A DNA stretch of 64,000 nucleotides, from assembly GCA_021776195.1 (NCBI GenBank), contig JAJFGK010000081.1, forward strand, positions 7,497 to 71,496, read 5' to 3'. Shown here in pieces: positions 17,693 through 28,196 of the stretch (within the stretch, counting starts at the first letter, position 1; each line of letters starts with the position of its first letter). This stretch comes from Kiloniellaceae bacterium (GTDB taxonomy: Bacteria > Pseudomonadota > Alphaproteobacteria > Kiloniellales > Kiloniellaceae). The position numbers and the translations under genes were made by a program. The notes beneath the pieces were generated by a model that worked only from the letters and a program-made list of their open reading frames with translations, was not told the origin of the DNA and ran no database searches.

Positions 17693-17925
17693 TAGAAATT
17701 TGGACTAAAGCGATGTAATTAGTAGGCAACACAGAAAGTTAATCTATTATACAATCTGTAAAATTGTATTCATTTCAAGTACTGTTTCGAAACATAATTT
17801 CGATATATCGAAATAACTGGTTAACAATTTGTCGCAATTGAGTATTTCATCATATTTTTCGAAATTAATAAAATTTTTTTCTTTTCTGTTAACCTATTTT
17901 TAATGACAGTGCTTCCCCAGTAAAG
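17693..17925. other. AT-rich non-coding island with palindromes
   Basis: Part of the ~550-base gap between the SleB gene and the DUF934 gene. It is far richer in A and T than the surrounding DNA. It contains a perfect 18-base palindrome ATTTCGATATATCGAAAT (17797-17814), a GTTTCGAAAC palindrome (17784-17793), a third TTTCGAAA (17857-17864), and a perfect TTAA-N7-TTAA (17889-17903). No gene was seen. It may be a complex regulatory region or a remnant of foreign DNA. Confidence 0.55.
17889..17903. promoter_or_regulatory. CtrA-like binding site
   Basis: TTAA-CCTATTT-TTAA matches the full CtrA consensus TTAA-N7-TTAA. CtrA is the alphaproteobacterial cell-cycle and motility regulator. The surrounding DNA is AT-rich, so the chance of a random match is higher here than elsewhere. 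Confidence 0.35.
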
Positions 17926-18085
17926 AAGACATGCCTTGCAACATCAAAGTCAACCCGCCCCATGGTCTGTGCCATTCGGGTCAGGATTGCTGATTTTTCT
18001 CATACTATGAAGAGAGTCTGCGACAAAACTTTTCCACAGGAATCTTCCGCCCTGTCCGAATCGGCGGGCGGCCGTGGGTCTTCGG

Positions 18086-18622
18086 CTAAAGAATTCCGCA
18101 GCGCGGTTCGGGTCCATGACGCAGTTGAAGCACCGAGGGCCGGACATCGTTGGCGGACTGATAAAACACCCCGATTTCTCTCATGGCTTCCTGCCAATCC
18201 ACGACCGACGCGGCATCGGACAGCTCGATGGCATCCACGCCGCAGCGGTCGAGAAAGAGGAACTGGTCGCGAATCAGGTGTCCCCGGGCGCGGATTTCGC
18301 CCCGAAAGCCGAAACGCTCGCGCAGCAATCGGGCCGTCGAGTAGCCGCGACCGTCACCGACCTTGGGGAAAGTCACCGCCACCAGACCGATGTCATCCAG
18401 GTCTTCGCGCAAGGCATCGGCCAATTCATCGCTGCGCAGCCTGACACCGAGACCACCCTCGACCCGCCGATTGCGCGCGGCCAAGGCGGCTTTCTCGCGT
18501 TGCCAGCGGGTCAAGCTGACGATAATGCGGTCGCCCAACGGACCGGAGTCGGCCAAGACCTCATCGTCCTCGACGTCGCGCCAATCGTCGGCGACCAGGC
18601 GTCCGTCCTTAATGATTGCCAT
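18086..18622 (-). CDS. DUF934 protein of sulfite-reduction operon
   Basis: A 178-residue DUF934 protein. It shows the family core PLGDRIIVSLTRWQ, a central DLDDIGLVAVTFPKVGDGRGYSTARLLRERFGF region and the C-terminal SAASVVDWQEA-like stretch. DUF934 genes sit beside sulfite or nitrite reductase genes in many alpha- and betaproteobacteria; the protein is thought to help reductase assembly or function, but no reaction is established. It overlaps the end of the reductase gene by 14 bases, which makes translational coupling likely. The start at 18622 has a strong AAGGAG site inside the upstream reading frame. No cysH follows it. Confidence 0.85.
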   Translation of the reverse strand: MAIIKDGRLVADDWRDVEDDEVLADSGPLGDRIIVSLTRWQREKAALAARNRRVEGGLGVRLRSDELADALREDLDDIGLVAVTFPKVGDGRGYSTARLLRERFGFRGEIRARGHLIRDQFLFLDRCGVDAIELSDAASVVDWQEAMREIGVFYQSANDVRPSVLQLRHGPEPRCGIL

Positions 18623-20264
18623 AGAGCTGCTCCTTGAAGGGTTCGAGGCCGAGCCGGGCCAGGGCCTCATTGAAGCTCTCGCCATCCTCGCGAAGGCCGC
18701 GGTAGGTGGTGACGATGGTCTCCACGGCCGGGACGATCTCGTCATAGGAGAACGCGGGACCGATGATCTTGCCGATGGCCGCGGCCTCGCCCGGTGCGCC
18801 GCCAAGGGTCACCTGATAGTACTCCTCGCCTTTCTTATCGACGCCAAGGATGCCGATCTCGCCGATATGATGATGGCCGCAAGCGTTGATGCAGCCAGAA
18901 ATCTTGACCTTCAAGCCGCCGATATCGTGCTGTCGCTCCAGATCGGCAAAGCGCAGGGCGATTTGCTGGGCAACGGGAATGGCCCGCGCGTTGGCCAGGT
19001 TGCAATAGTCAAGCCCGGGGCAGGCGATGATGTCGGAAATCAGGCCGATGTTGGCGGTTGCCAGATCTGCCGCCTTGAGCCCCTGCCAGAGGTCGTAGAG
19101 ATCGCTCTGCCGCAGGTACGGGAGCACCAGATTCTGCTCGTGGGTCACCCGGATCTCGCCGAAGCTGTACCGCTCTGCCAGATCGGCGATCGCCTCCATC
19201 TGGCCGGCGCTGGCGTCGCCCGGCGCCTCGCCCGGCTTTTTCAGCGAGACCGTGACCACGGCGTAGCCGGCCGCCTGATGCGGGGTGACCGCGGTGCGCG
19301 CCCAAAGGGCGAAACCGGGCTCCGCCTGGCATCGGGCGGCGTAGCTCAGATCGTCGGCCGGCAAGTCTTCATAGGGTGGCGGCGCGAAGTGGGCGCGAAT
19401 GCGCTCGACCTCTGCCGACGGCAGATCCTGGGCGCTTTCCTTGATCGCCGCCCATTCCGCCTCCACCAGGCGCCGGACCTCCTCGAGGCCGACCTGATTG
19501 ACCAGGATCTTGATCCGCGCCTTGTAGATGTTGTCGCGCCGGCCAAGCTGATTGTAGACCCGCAGGATCGCGTCCAGATAGTTCAGGAGCTGATCCTTCG
19601 GCAGGAAACCGCGAATCGTCTTGCCAATAACCGGCGTGCGCCCCAGGCCGCCGCCGACGACGACCTCGAAGCCGACCTCGCCCTTGATGTTGCGCCGGAG
19701 CTGGAGCCCGATGTCATGGACCCGGATCGCGGCGCGGTCCTCGGCGGAACCGGTAACGGCGACCTTGAACTTGCGCGGCAGAAAGGAAAACTCTGGATGC
19801 AGACTGGACCACTGCCTGATGATCTCGGCATAGATACGCGGATCCTCGATCTCGTCCGCCGCGACGCCGGCAAAGTGATCGGCGGTGACGTTGCGGATGC
19901 AATTGCCGCTGGTCTGGATGGCGTGCATCTCGACCCGGGCCAGATCGGCGAGGATGTCGGGGGTCTCCTCCAACTTGATCCAGTTGAATTGAATGTTCTG
20001 GCGCGTGGTGAAGTGGCCATAGCCGCGATCGTAGCGCCGCGCGACCTGCGCCAGCACGCGCATTTGCGCGGCCGACAGCGTCCCATAAGGTATCGCCACC
20101 CGCAGCATATAGGCGTGGAGCTGCAGATAGAGCCCGTTCATCAAGCGCAGCGGCTTGAACTCCTCCTCGCTGAGCGCGCCCGCCAGCCGCCGCTCCACCT
20201 GACCGCGGAACTGGGCCACCCGCTGGTCGACCAGGGCACGGTCGTAGCTATCGTAGCGATACAT
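18609..20264 (-). CDS. cysI: Nitrite/sulfite reductase, siroheme hemoprotein
   Basis: A 551-residue siroheme-[4Fe-4S] reductase with the usual duplicated fold. The first half has the ferredoxin-like start and GHFTTRQNIQFNWIKLE, and GNCIRNVTADHFAG, which contacts the siroheme. The cluster ligands are in the second half as CPGLDYCN and CINACGHHHIGEIG (C-x(5)-C...C-x(3)-C pattern). It carries out six-electron reduction of sulfite to sulfide or nitrite to ammonia. The neighbours, DUF934, DUF2849 and a siroheme synthase-like gene, argue for assimilatory sulfite reduction. The ATG at 20264 has AAGGGAG upstream and overlaps the DUF2849 gene by 17 bases. Confidence 0.9.
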   Translation of the reverse strand: MYRYDSYDRALVDQRVAQFRGQVERRLAGALSEEEFKPLRLMNGLYLQLHAYMLRVAIPYGTLSAAQMRVLAQVARRYDRGYGHFTTRQNIQFNWIKLEETPDILADLARVEMHAIQTSGNCIRNVTADHFAGVAADEIEDPRIYAEIIRQWSSLHPEFSFLPRKFKVAVTGSAEDRAAIRVHDIGLQLRRNIKGEVGFEVVVGGGLGRTPVIGKTIRGFLPKDQLLNYLDAILRVYNQLGRRDNIYKARIKILVNQVGLEEVRRLVEAEWAAIKESAQDLPSAEVERIRAHFAPPPYEDLPADDLSYAARCQAEPGFALWARTAVTPHQAAGYAVVTVSLKKPGEAPGDASAGQMEAIADLAERYSFGEIRVTHEQNLVLPYLRQSDLYDLWQGLKAADLATANIGLISDIIACPGLDYCNLANARAIPVAQQIALRFADLERQHDIGGLKVKISGCINACGHHHIGEIGILGVDKKGEEYYQVTLGGAPGEAAAIGKIIGPAFSYDEIVPAVETIVTTYRGLREDGESFNEALARLGLEPFKEQLYGNH

Positions 20265-20595
20265 GATCGGCTCCCTTGGGACTGACCGGCTGCCGGCTCG
20301 TCAAGGCCTGCTTGCCCAAATCCAGACGGCTCGAAGGCCCCTTTGCGCGGATCGCCTCGCGTTGGCTGAGCGGGCGCCAGGATCCGTCCACGGCGCGTCC
20401 AACTGTCATCAGGTAGGCGCCGACCACCTTCAGGTCGCGTTCGCCTTCCACACCGCGCCGCGCGAGGCGGTCCTGACCTTCGGTATCGTCACGCGCAATG
20501 GCCTCCTCGAAGCGCTCGCTCCAGCGACCCTCGGCGGTCAAATAGACCACCTCCCCGTCGCCCAGACGATTGGCCGTCATCAATTTGTAGGTCAT
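20248..20595 (-). CDS. DUF2849 domain protein
   Basis: A 115-residue DUF2849 protein. It begins MTYKLMTANRLGDGEVVYLT, with the family's typical LxxGxVVYL-like strand, then a W-S-x-RFEEA helix and DLKVVGAYLM. The family is found almost only between siroheme synthase and sulfite reductase genes in Alphaproteobacteria; no activity is known. It lies between these same genes here, overlapping the reductase start. The gap to the siroheme synthase-like gene is 34 bases, so all four genes form one operon. Confidence 0.85.
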   Translation of the reverse strand: MTYKLMTANRLGDGEVVYLTAEGRWSERFEEAIARDDTEGQDRLARRGVEGERDLKVVGAYLMTVGRAVDGSWRPLSQREAIRAKGPSSRLDLGKQALTSRQPVSPKGADHVSLR

Positions 20596-20629
20596 GGCAG
20601 AACACTCCGCGACTGCGTCATGGGCAAGG

Positions 20630-21676
20630 TCATCGGCCCACGGCCCGCACCAGGGACGGCGCGGCGGTACCGGCTTGCGCTTCGGAGCCGAGACTCCGGG
20701 CGCTGTTGTGGATCGGCTCGACAGCCAGGCCCTGGGCCCGCAAGAGACCCGGCTGGCGAACGATGAAATGGTCGGGCGCCGTCACGCAAACGACCTGCTG
20801 GCCTGCCCGGACGGCCTTCAGGAGCCTTGCCGACAGGCTTCGCGCCGCGGGCCGCTGGGCTGCCAGATCGAGCAGGTCGGCGTCGCGCCGCATGTGGTCG
20901 CGCAACCGCTCGTCCGCAGGTGCAGGAAGGTCGCAGATTACCAAATCCGCCTCCCAAAGCCGGCGCAGCGCCCTCAGCGGCAAATCTTCCGGGTCGCTCG
21001 AGGTGACCGCGATCGATGCGATGCCGGGAGACAGCCGGGGTGCCTGCGCGCCATTGATCAGGCTCAGCATGGCCTCACGCGCCTCGGACTCGGCGCCGGC
21101 GAGAACCTTCGCGGCCACCTCGCCAGCGAAAAAGCCTTCCCAGAAGCCGCGGCGCAGGCCAGGCGTGTCGAAGTTCGCTTTCACGGCCTGGCGGAATCGA
21201 TCGGCAAAGCGTGCCAGACGACCCAACCGTTGTGGCAGCCAAGCTTCCAGTTGGTGACGCAAGCGCCGCGCCAGGACCGGCGCGGCTCCCGAGGTCGAGA
21301 TCGCGACGACCACCGGATCCCGGTCGACGATCGACGGCACGATGAAATCGCAGAGGTCCGGGCGGTCGACCACGTTGACTGGCAGACCGCGGCGCCGCGA
21401 CGCCGCCGCGATCTCTTCATCGCTCGCCGCATCGTCGCTGGCGACGAACACCAGCGCCTGCCCCACCAGATCGCTTTCTCGGAATGCCCGCCGCCGCAGA
21501 GTATGGCCGGTCGCACGGACCGCCGCCGCCAGCTCGGGCAGCGGATCTGCCGCGACGACCGTCAAACGCGCTTCGGTGGCCGCCAGAATTCGCAGTTTCG
21601 CGGCGGCCGCGGGCCCGCCGCCCACCAATAGACAGTGGCGCGCACGGGTGTCGACAAAGGTCGGGAAGTAGCGCAT
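20630..21676 (-). CDS. Siroheme synthase-like protein, CysG N-terminal domain with shortened C-terminus
   Basis: A 348-residue protein. Residues 1-~215 are the precorrin-2 dehydrogenase/sirohydrochlorin ferrochelatase domain: NAD-binding HCLLVGGGPAAAAKLRIL, then VNVVDRPDLCDFIVPSIVDRDPVVVAISTSGAAP with the conserved aspartate and serine/glycine loops. The remaining ~130 residues resemble only a reduced uroporphyrinogen methyltransferase domain (DLPLRALRRLWEADLVICD, RRDADLLDL); a full domain is about 250 residues. The usual SAM-binding methylase loops are not visible, so methyl transfer by this protein is doubtful and a separate uroporphyrinogen methyltransferase is expected elsewhere. It would supply siroheme to the reductase encoded just downstream. 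Confidence 0.83.
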   Translation of the reverse strand: MRYFPTFVDTRARHCLLVGGGPAAAAKLRILAATEARLTVVAADPLPELAAAVRATGHTLRRRAFRESDLVGQALVFVASDDAASDEEIAAASRRRGLPVNVVDRPDLCDFIVPSIVDRDPVVVAISTSGAAPVLARRLRHQLEAWLPQRLGRLARFADRFRQAVKANFDTPGLRRGFWEGFFAGEVAAKVLAGAESEAREAMLSLINGAQAPRLSPGIASIAVTSSDPEDLPLRALRRLWEADLVICDLPAPADERLRDHMRRDADLLDLAAQRPAARSLSARLLKAVRAGQQVVCVTAPDHFIVRQPGLLRAQGLAVEPIHNSARSLGSEAQAGTAAPSLVRAVGR

Positions 21677-21875
21677 CTACGGCAACCCTTCGTCCCTACC
21701 GACCAATCGGCGTTGGCCATGTTGATCGATTTCGTGTCCGGAATGTTTTCCTTCTCCTCAATGTAGTTTCGGTTATTAAAACAGTCAATATAAGTTATTT
21801 ATGAATTATTTACACTTTCATCTAGTGTTAATTGCCGTTGGCGAAATCCTAGAGGGCCGTGGTAGAAAGCCTGCC

Positions 21876-22304
21876 ATGCAGCGCCCAAAGCCCAACTCAG
21901 TCCAGGCGAACCAGCACCGTGGGGTATCGAGACGGCGGTCAAGCCTGCTGGCCATCGCGATCCTCGGGCTCGCCCTGTCGGCCTGCAGTCAGGATGCCCG
22001 CAATGCGCGGGTGCCCAAGGCGGCCAGCGCCTATGCCAACGAGATTGGCGGTCCCGATCAGCCGCCCCGGCGACAGTTTTCGTGGCAGGACGTGCGCCGG
22101 GTCCAGGCCATGTCCTTTTGCTACAGCGCCGGGATCAATCGCATCCAGGATGTGACGGGCGAGGCGAAAGAGGCCTGCAAGGGCGGACGCTTGGCGCTCT
22201 ACAGCCAGGAAAGCTCATTCATCAACTGTCCTTTGCTGCAGCCGGTGCGCATCACTTTCATCTGCTATCCGCCGGACCTACCCGAAGGCGCAACCCTGCC
22301 TTAG
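21876..22304 (+). CDS. Small exported lipoprotein, unknown function
   Basis: A 142-residue protein with a long basic n-region, a hydrophobic core ILGLALS and a lipobox-like LSAC at residues ~35-38, so it is probably a lipid-anchored envelope protein. The mature part has three more cysteines (in SFCYSAG, EACKGG and FINCPLL) plus a further FICYPP, which may form disulfides. No family was recognised. The upstream 200 bases are AT-rich and may hold its promoter. Its TAG stop overlaps the TAA stop of queG on the other strand by two bases. The start at 21876 lacks a clear ribosome-binding site; an in-frame ATG at 21801 is an alternative. Confidence 0.6.
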   Translation: MQRPKPNSVQANQHRGVSRRRSSLLAIAILGLALSACSQDARNARVPKAASAYANEIGGPDQPPRRQFSWQDVRRVQAMSFCYSAGINRIQDVTGEAKEACKGGRLALYSQESSFINCPLLQPVRITFICYPPDLPEGATLP

Positions 22305-23425
22305 TCGACGAGCCCTTCGCGCCATTCCTGCTGCACGGCGTCATCGCTTTCGCCTGCGCCCTGGCGATCGCGCAGGGCGGCAAAGTCATCGGATGGCAAC
22401 AGGCGCGACAGCGCCCAGACCGCCATGGCGCGCACCAGCGGCGAGGCATCTTCCAGCAAAGATTCGAGCAGTCCGACGACACCGCGGTCGCCGCTGTTGC
22501 CAAGCGCGATCAGAACGTTGCGCAGGAAACGGTCGCGTCCGACACGCTTGACCGGCGATCCGGAGAAGACCTGGCGGAAGGCCGCCTCGTCGAGGCGCGC
22601 CAGGTCGGCCAGGCGGGGCGCCCGCAGCTCGGCGCGGGGCCAGAAGGCCGCCTCGCCGCTGGGCCGCGCGAACTTGTTCCAGGGACAGACCGCCAGGCAA
22701 TCGTCGCAGCCATAGATCCGGTTGCCCATGGCACGCCGGAACTCGCGCGCGATATGGCCCTTGTGCTCGATCGTGAGATAGGAAATGCAGCGCCTGGCGT
22801 CGAGCTGATAGGGCGCCGGAAAGGCCTTGGTCGGACAGACCTCCAGGCAGCGTTGGCAGGAGCCGCAGTGGTCGGTCTCGGCGGGGCCCGGCGCCAGATC
22901 GAGAGTCGTGAAAACCTCGCCGAGGAACAGCCAGGACCCAGCCTCGCGCGAGACCAGGTTGGTGTGCTTGCCCTGCCAGCCGAGCCCTGCCTGGGCCGCC
23001 AGCGGCTTTTCCATCACCGGGGCGGTATCGACGAATAACTTGACGCCGGCACCCAGTTCCTCGCTCATCCAGCGCGCCAGCTGCCGCAGCCGGCGCTTCA
23101 TGACATCGTGATAGTCGCGGCCCTGGGCATAGACCGAGATCGTACCGCGCCTGGTCCGGGTCAGGTTTGCCATGGGGTCGCCGCGCGGCCCGTAGTTCTG
23201 CGCGACGACCACGACCGAGCGCGCTTCGGGCCAGAGCGTCCGGGGCTCGCCGCGCCGGTCGGCCTTGGCTTCCAGCCAGCCCATGTCGCCATGATAGCCC
23301 CGCTCGAGATAGCTCTGCAGATTGTGTTTGACCTCGGGGGCAAGGGCCGCCGGCGCGAAACCGATGCCATCGAAGCCGAGCGCGAGGGCCCGCTCGCGGA
23401 TTACCGCCGCCGCGCCCTCGGCCAT
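22301..23425 (-). CDS. queG: Epoxyqueuosine reductase QueG
   Basis: A 374-residue cobalamin- and iron-sulfur-dependent reductase that converts epoxyqueuosine to queuosine in tRNA, the last step of Q synthesis. The order is standard: N-terminal cobalamin-binding domain with LGFDGIGFAPA and SVVVVAQNYGP, then DTAPVMEKPLAAQAGLGWQGKH, two ferredoxin-like cysteine sets (CGSCQRCLEVCPTKAF, CDDCLAVCPWNKF), and a C-terminal HEAT-like region (FLRNVLIALGNSGD). The ATG at 23425 sits five bases after the queF stop. It is the last gene of the queuosine operon. Confidence 0.93.
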   Translation of the reverse strand: MAEGAAAVIRERALALGFDGIGFAPAALAPEVKHNLQSYLERGYHGDMGWLEAKADRRGEPRTLWPEARSVVVVAQNYGPRGDPMANLTRTRRGTISVYAQGRDYHDVMKRRLRQLARWMSEELGAGVKLFVDTAPVMEKPLAAQAGLGWQGKHTNLVSREAGSWLFLGEVFTTLDLAPGPAETDHCGSCQRCLEVCPTKAFPAPYQLDARRCISYLTIEHKGHIAREFRRAMGNRIYGCDDCLAVCPWNKFARPSGEAAFWPRAELRAPRLADLARLDEAAFRQVFSGSPVKRVGRDRFLRNVLIALGNSGDRGVVGLLESLLEDASPLVRAMAVWALSRLLPSDDFAALRDRQGAGESDDAVQQEWREGLVD

Positions 23426-23430
23426 GATAT

Positions 23431-23892
23431 TCAGCACCGGCCGCGATAGGGCGCGACACCTTGGTCCGGCAGCCAGAGGCCTTCCGGCGGCGGGCCCGAC
23501 TGATAGAACACATCGATGGGGATGCCGCCGCGCGGGAACCAGTAACCGCCGATGCGCAGCCAAATCGGGGATAGCAAGTCTTCCAGGCGCTTGCCGATGG
23601 CCACGGTACAGTCCTCGTGGAACGCGCCATGATTGCGAAAGGATCCGAGAAAGAGCTTCAGGGATTTGCTTTCGACCATCAGCTTGTCGGGAACATAGTC
23701 GATGACAAGATGGGCAAAATCCGGCTGCCCCGTGACCGGGCAGAGCGAGGTGAACTCCGGACAGGTGAAGCGGATCAGGTAGACCGTCCCGACGTGCGGG
23801 TTGGGCACCGGATCGAGCCGCGCCTCGTCGGGCGACGCCGGCAGCTCGCTGGAGCCGCCCAGTTGGGTAAGGCCGGTCAGGTCTTCTTGCAT
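23431..23892 (-). CDS. queF: preQ1 synthase QueF (NADPH-dependent nitrile reductase)
   Basis: A 153-residue unimodular QueF that reduces preQ0 to preQ1. The catalytic pair is Cys51 in [12 protein letters not shown] (forms the thioimide with the nitrile) and Asp58. The substrate/NADPH region [21 protein letters not shown] is complete. The ATG at 23892 is preferred because GAGGAG lies five bases upstream; a GTG two codons earlier has none. It lies between tgt and queG. Confidence 0.93.
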   Translation of the reverse strand: MQEDLTGLTQLGGSSELPASPDEARLDPVPNPHVGTVYLIRFTCPEFTSLCPVTGQPDFAHLVIDYVPDKLMVESKSLKLFLGSFRNHGAFHEDCTVAIGKRLEDLLSPIWLRIGGYWFPRGGIPIDVFYQSGPPPEGLWLPDQGVAPYRGRC

Positions 23893-23916
23893 GGTCACTC
23901 CTCTCGTCCCTGGGCG

Positions 23917-26150
<2,234 letters not shown>

Positions 26151-26179
26151 GATCGGGCTGGGCCTTCGCCGCGGGCCGT

Positions 26180-26821
26180 TCACGCGATCGCCTGGTCGGC
26201 CCGCGTGTCGTAGCGCAGGCCCAGGCTGACGCGATGGGAGGCGACGTCCTTAAGCATATGAAAGGGACGGATCTTGGCCCCGGCGTAGCCCGGCGCGCGC
26301 ATCAGCAAGAGGCTCCCCGGCGGCGAGGGAATCTCCCGCGCGCCGGCACCGCTGCGGTCCGGGCAGACGAAGAAGCGGGCCTCGCCAGCCAAGATCACCA
26401 GGGCCACCAGGCCCTGGTAGCGGATATGATCCCGGTGCGGCGTGATGCCCCGGGAGCCCGGTCGGTAGCGCTGCACCGCCAGATCGTTGTAGTGGATCGG
26501 CTCGAACGGTGGCGCGGGCATCAAATCGAGAGCCTGGTTCGTCAAGACCTCCAAGACACGCGCGAAGTCGCGAAAAACCGACCGCGCGGGAAATGTCATG
26601 CAGATTTCGAAATCCTGGCCGACGGCGCGCTCCCCTTCGCCGACGATCGGCCGCGCCTCGCGGTAGGCCAGCTCCCCAGCCGCCCGCAGCAGGGACCGGC
26701 GCAGCTCCTCGTCCAGAAGGTCGAGCGCGAGAGCGTCTTCCCGCTCAAGCCGGTCCAGCGCCCGGGCCAGGCTCTCGGGTGCCAAGGTCAGGCCCTCGCT
26801 CATGATCGGGGCGTCACTCAT
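26180..26821 (-). CDS. 2-oxoglutarate/Fe(II) oxygenase-like protein
   Basis: A 213-residue protein with a double-stranded beta-helix pattern. The metal ligands look complete: H129-x-D131 in TPHRDHIRYQG, then a distal histidine in RPFHML (H188) or SHRVSL (H196), with a nearby arginine (R197 or R203) for 2-oxoglutarate. GSLLLMRAPGYAG is a typical late strand. The N-terminal half is helical. The substrate is unknown. It is the first gene of the queuosine operon, 29 bases before queA, so it could act on tRNA or on a Q precursor, or it may only share the promoter. The start is the first ATG of MSDAP; a second ATG at 26803 is possible. Confidence 0.7.
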   Translation of the reverse strand: MSDAPIMSEGLTLAPESLARALDRLEREDALALDLLDEELRRSLLRAAGELAYREARPIVGEGERAVGQDFEICMTFPARSVFRDFARVLEVLTNQALDLMPAPPFEPIHYNDLAVQRYRPGSRGITPHRDHIRYQGLVALVILAGEARFFVCPDRSGAGAREIPSPPGSLLLMRAPGYAGAKIRPFHMLKDVASHRVSLGLRYDTRADQAIA

Positions 26822-27032
26822 CGCAACGCGGGCACCTGCGCGGTTTCGGCTGATTTGGGTCCATAGCAGCAATGATTTGCCTCATTGCCGAGGTCGGCGC
26901 AAGCGCGGCAGAATCGCGCATCACAAGCGCTGGACAGAGCATGGGGCCTCGGTAAGAATCGCTCGGCGAGCTCGGGGTAGCGCCAACGCCGCACAGGAAA
27001 AAGACAGCGACAAGCAAGAGGGGGAAGTCGAG

Positions 27033-27893
27033 ATGAAGGCGGCCATCGAGGCCCTGTTCCACGAAGACACCAACAACGTGACCTACCTGGTGCGCGATCC
27101 CGACAGCCACAAGGCGGCGGTAATCGATCCGGTCCTCGACTTCAACCTGCAGAGCGGCCGCAGCTCGACAGAAGCGCTCGACGCTCTGTCGCACCGTATC
27201 GACAGCCAGGCCCTCGAGATCGATTGGGTCCTCGAGACCCATCCTCATGCCGACCATCTGACCGGCGCCAAGGAACTGCAGCGGCGCCATGGCGGGACCA
27301 TCGCGATCGGCGAGGGGATTGCCCAGGTGCAGGAGACCTGGCGGGCGATCTACAACCTGCCTGACGACGGCTCGATCGGCCCGGCCTGCTTCGACCGGCT
27401 CTTCTGCGATGGCGAGGACTTCGCGATCGGCAACACGACCGCGCGCGTCCTCTCCACCCCGGGTCACACCCCGGCCTGCATCACCTATCTGGTGGGCGAC
27501 GCGGCCTTTGTCGGCGACGCCATCTTCATGCCGGACTTCGGCACGGCGCGGGCCGATTTTCCCGGCGGCGACGCGCGACAGCTCTTTCGTTCCACCCGGA
27601 AGATCCTGGCCCTACCGCCGGAAACCCGCATCTTCGTGGGCCACGACTACGGCACCGGCGGCCGCGAGATCGCCTGGCAGACAACCGTCGCCGCCCAGCG
27701 CGCGCACAACAAGCACGTCGGCCAGACGATCGACGAGGACGCCTTTGTTGCCATGAGAAGCGCCCGGGACCAGGAGCTGACACCGCCGGCCCTGCTCCTG
27801 GCGGCCCTGCAGATCAACATCCGGGGCGGTGCGCTGCCGCCGGCGGAAGACAATGGCTCATGCTATCTCAAGATCCCCCTGGACCGCTTTTAG
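27033..27893 (+). CDS. MBL-fold metallo-hydrolase (persulfide dioxygenase/Blh-like)
   Basis: A 286-residue metallo-beta-lactamase-fold protein. The metal motif H-x-H-x-D-H is HPHADH (His70, His72, Asp74, His75), followed by the third histidine in STPGHTPACITY, VGDAIFMPDFGTARADFPGG and a final GHDYG histidine. This pattern is that of the ETHE1/Blh group of sulfur dioxygenases and related enzymes. The next gene encodes a TusA-type sulfur carrier, which supports a role in persulfide or sulfane-sulfur handling. The ATG at 27033 has GAGGGGGAAG upstream. The specific reaction remains inference. Confidence 0.87.
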   Translation: MKAAIEALFHEDTNNVTYLVRDPDSHKAAVIDPVLDFNLQSGRSSTEALDALSHRIDSQALEIDWVLETHPHADHLTGAKELQRRHGGTIAIGEGIAQVQETWRAIYNLPDDGSIGPACFDRLFCDGEDFAIGNTTARVLSTPGHTPACITYLVGDAAFVGDAIFMPDFGTARADFPGGDARQLFRSTRKILALPPETRIFVGHDYGTGGREIAWQTTVAAQRAHNKHVGQTIDEDAFVAMRSARDQELTPPALLLAALQINIRGGALPPAEDNGSCYLKIPLDRF

Positions 27894-27965
27894 CCTCTAA
27901 CCTATATCAAGAACGGGTCGCGCGCCTGGGCGCGACGGCAATTCAAGCAATCGAGGCTGGATTTC

Positions 27966-28193
27966 ATGGCCACTGCCCAACTCGACGCCAAGGGTCTTCG
28001 CTGCCCCATCCCCGTGCTGCGCGCCCGCAAGGCCATGAAGCCGCTGGCAGGCGGCGAGATCCTCGAAGTCGAAGCGACCGATCCCAGTTCGGTTCAGGAC
28101 TTCAAGTCTTTCTGCGATACCACGGGCCACGAGCTGGTCGCCTCCAGCGAGGCCGAAGGCGTGTTCCGTTTTCAGATCCGCAAAGTGGACTGA
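27966..28193 (+). CDS. TusA-family sulfur carrier protein
   Basis: A 75-residue two-layer alpha/beta protein of exact TusA length. The active cysteine is Cys13 in LRCPIPVLRARKAM (CPxP motif), followed by GGEILEVEATDPSS and DFKSFCDTTGHELV. It would carry sulfur as a persulfide for tRNA thiolation or sulfur oxidation; the subgroup cannot be told. It lies 72 bases after the metallo-hydrolase gene in the same direction, so they are likely co-transcribed. Confidence 0.88.
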   Translation: MATAQLDAKGLRCPIPVLRARKAMKPLAGGEILEVEATDPSSVQDFKSFCDTTGHELVASSEAEGVFRFQIRKVD

Positions 28194-28196
28194 GGG

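Noticed and set aside
17680..18040. Possible replication origin: AT-rich island, CtrA-like sites and a TTTTCCACA box at 18030-18038
   Set aside because: Only one DnaA-like box with a mismatch was found, and none of the usual origin neighbours (dnaA, parAB, gidA, hemE) are present.
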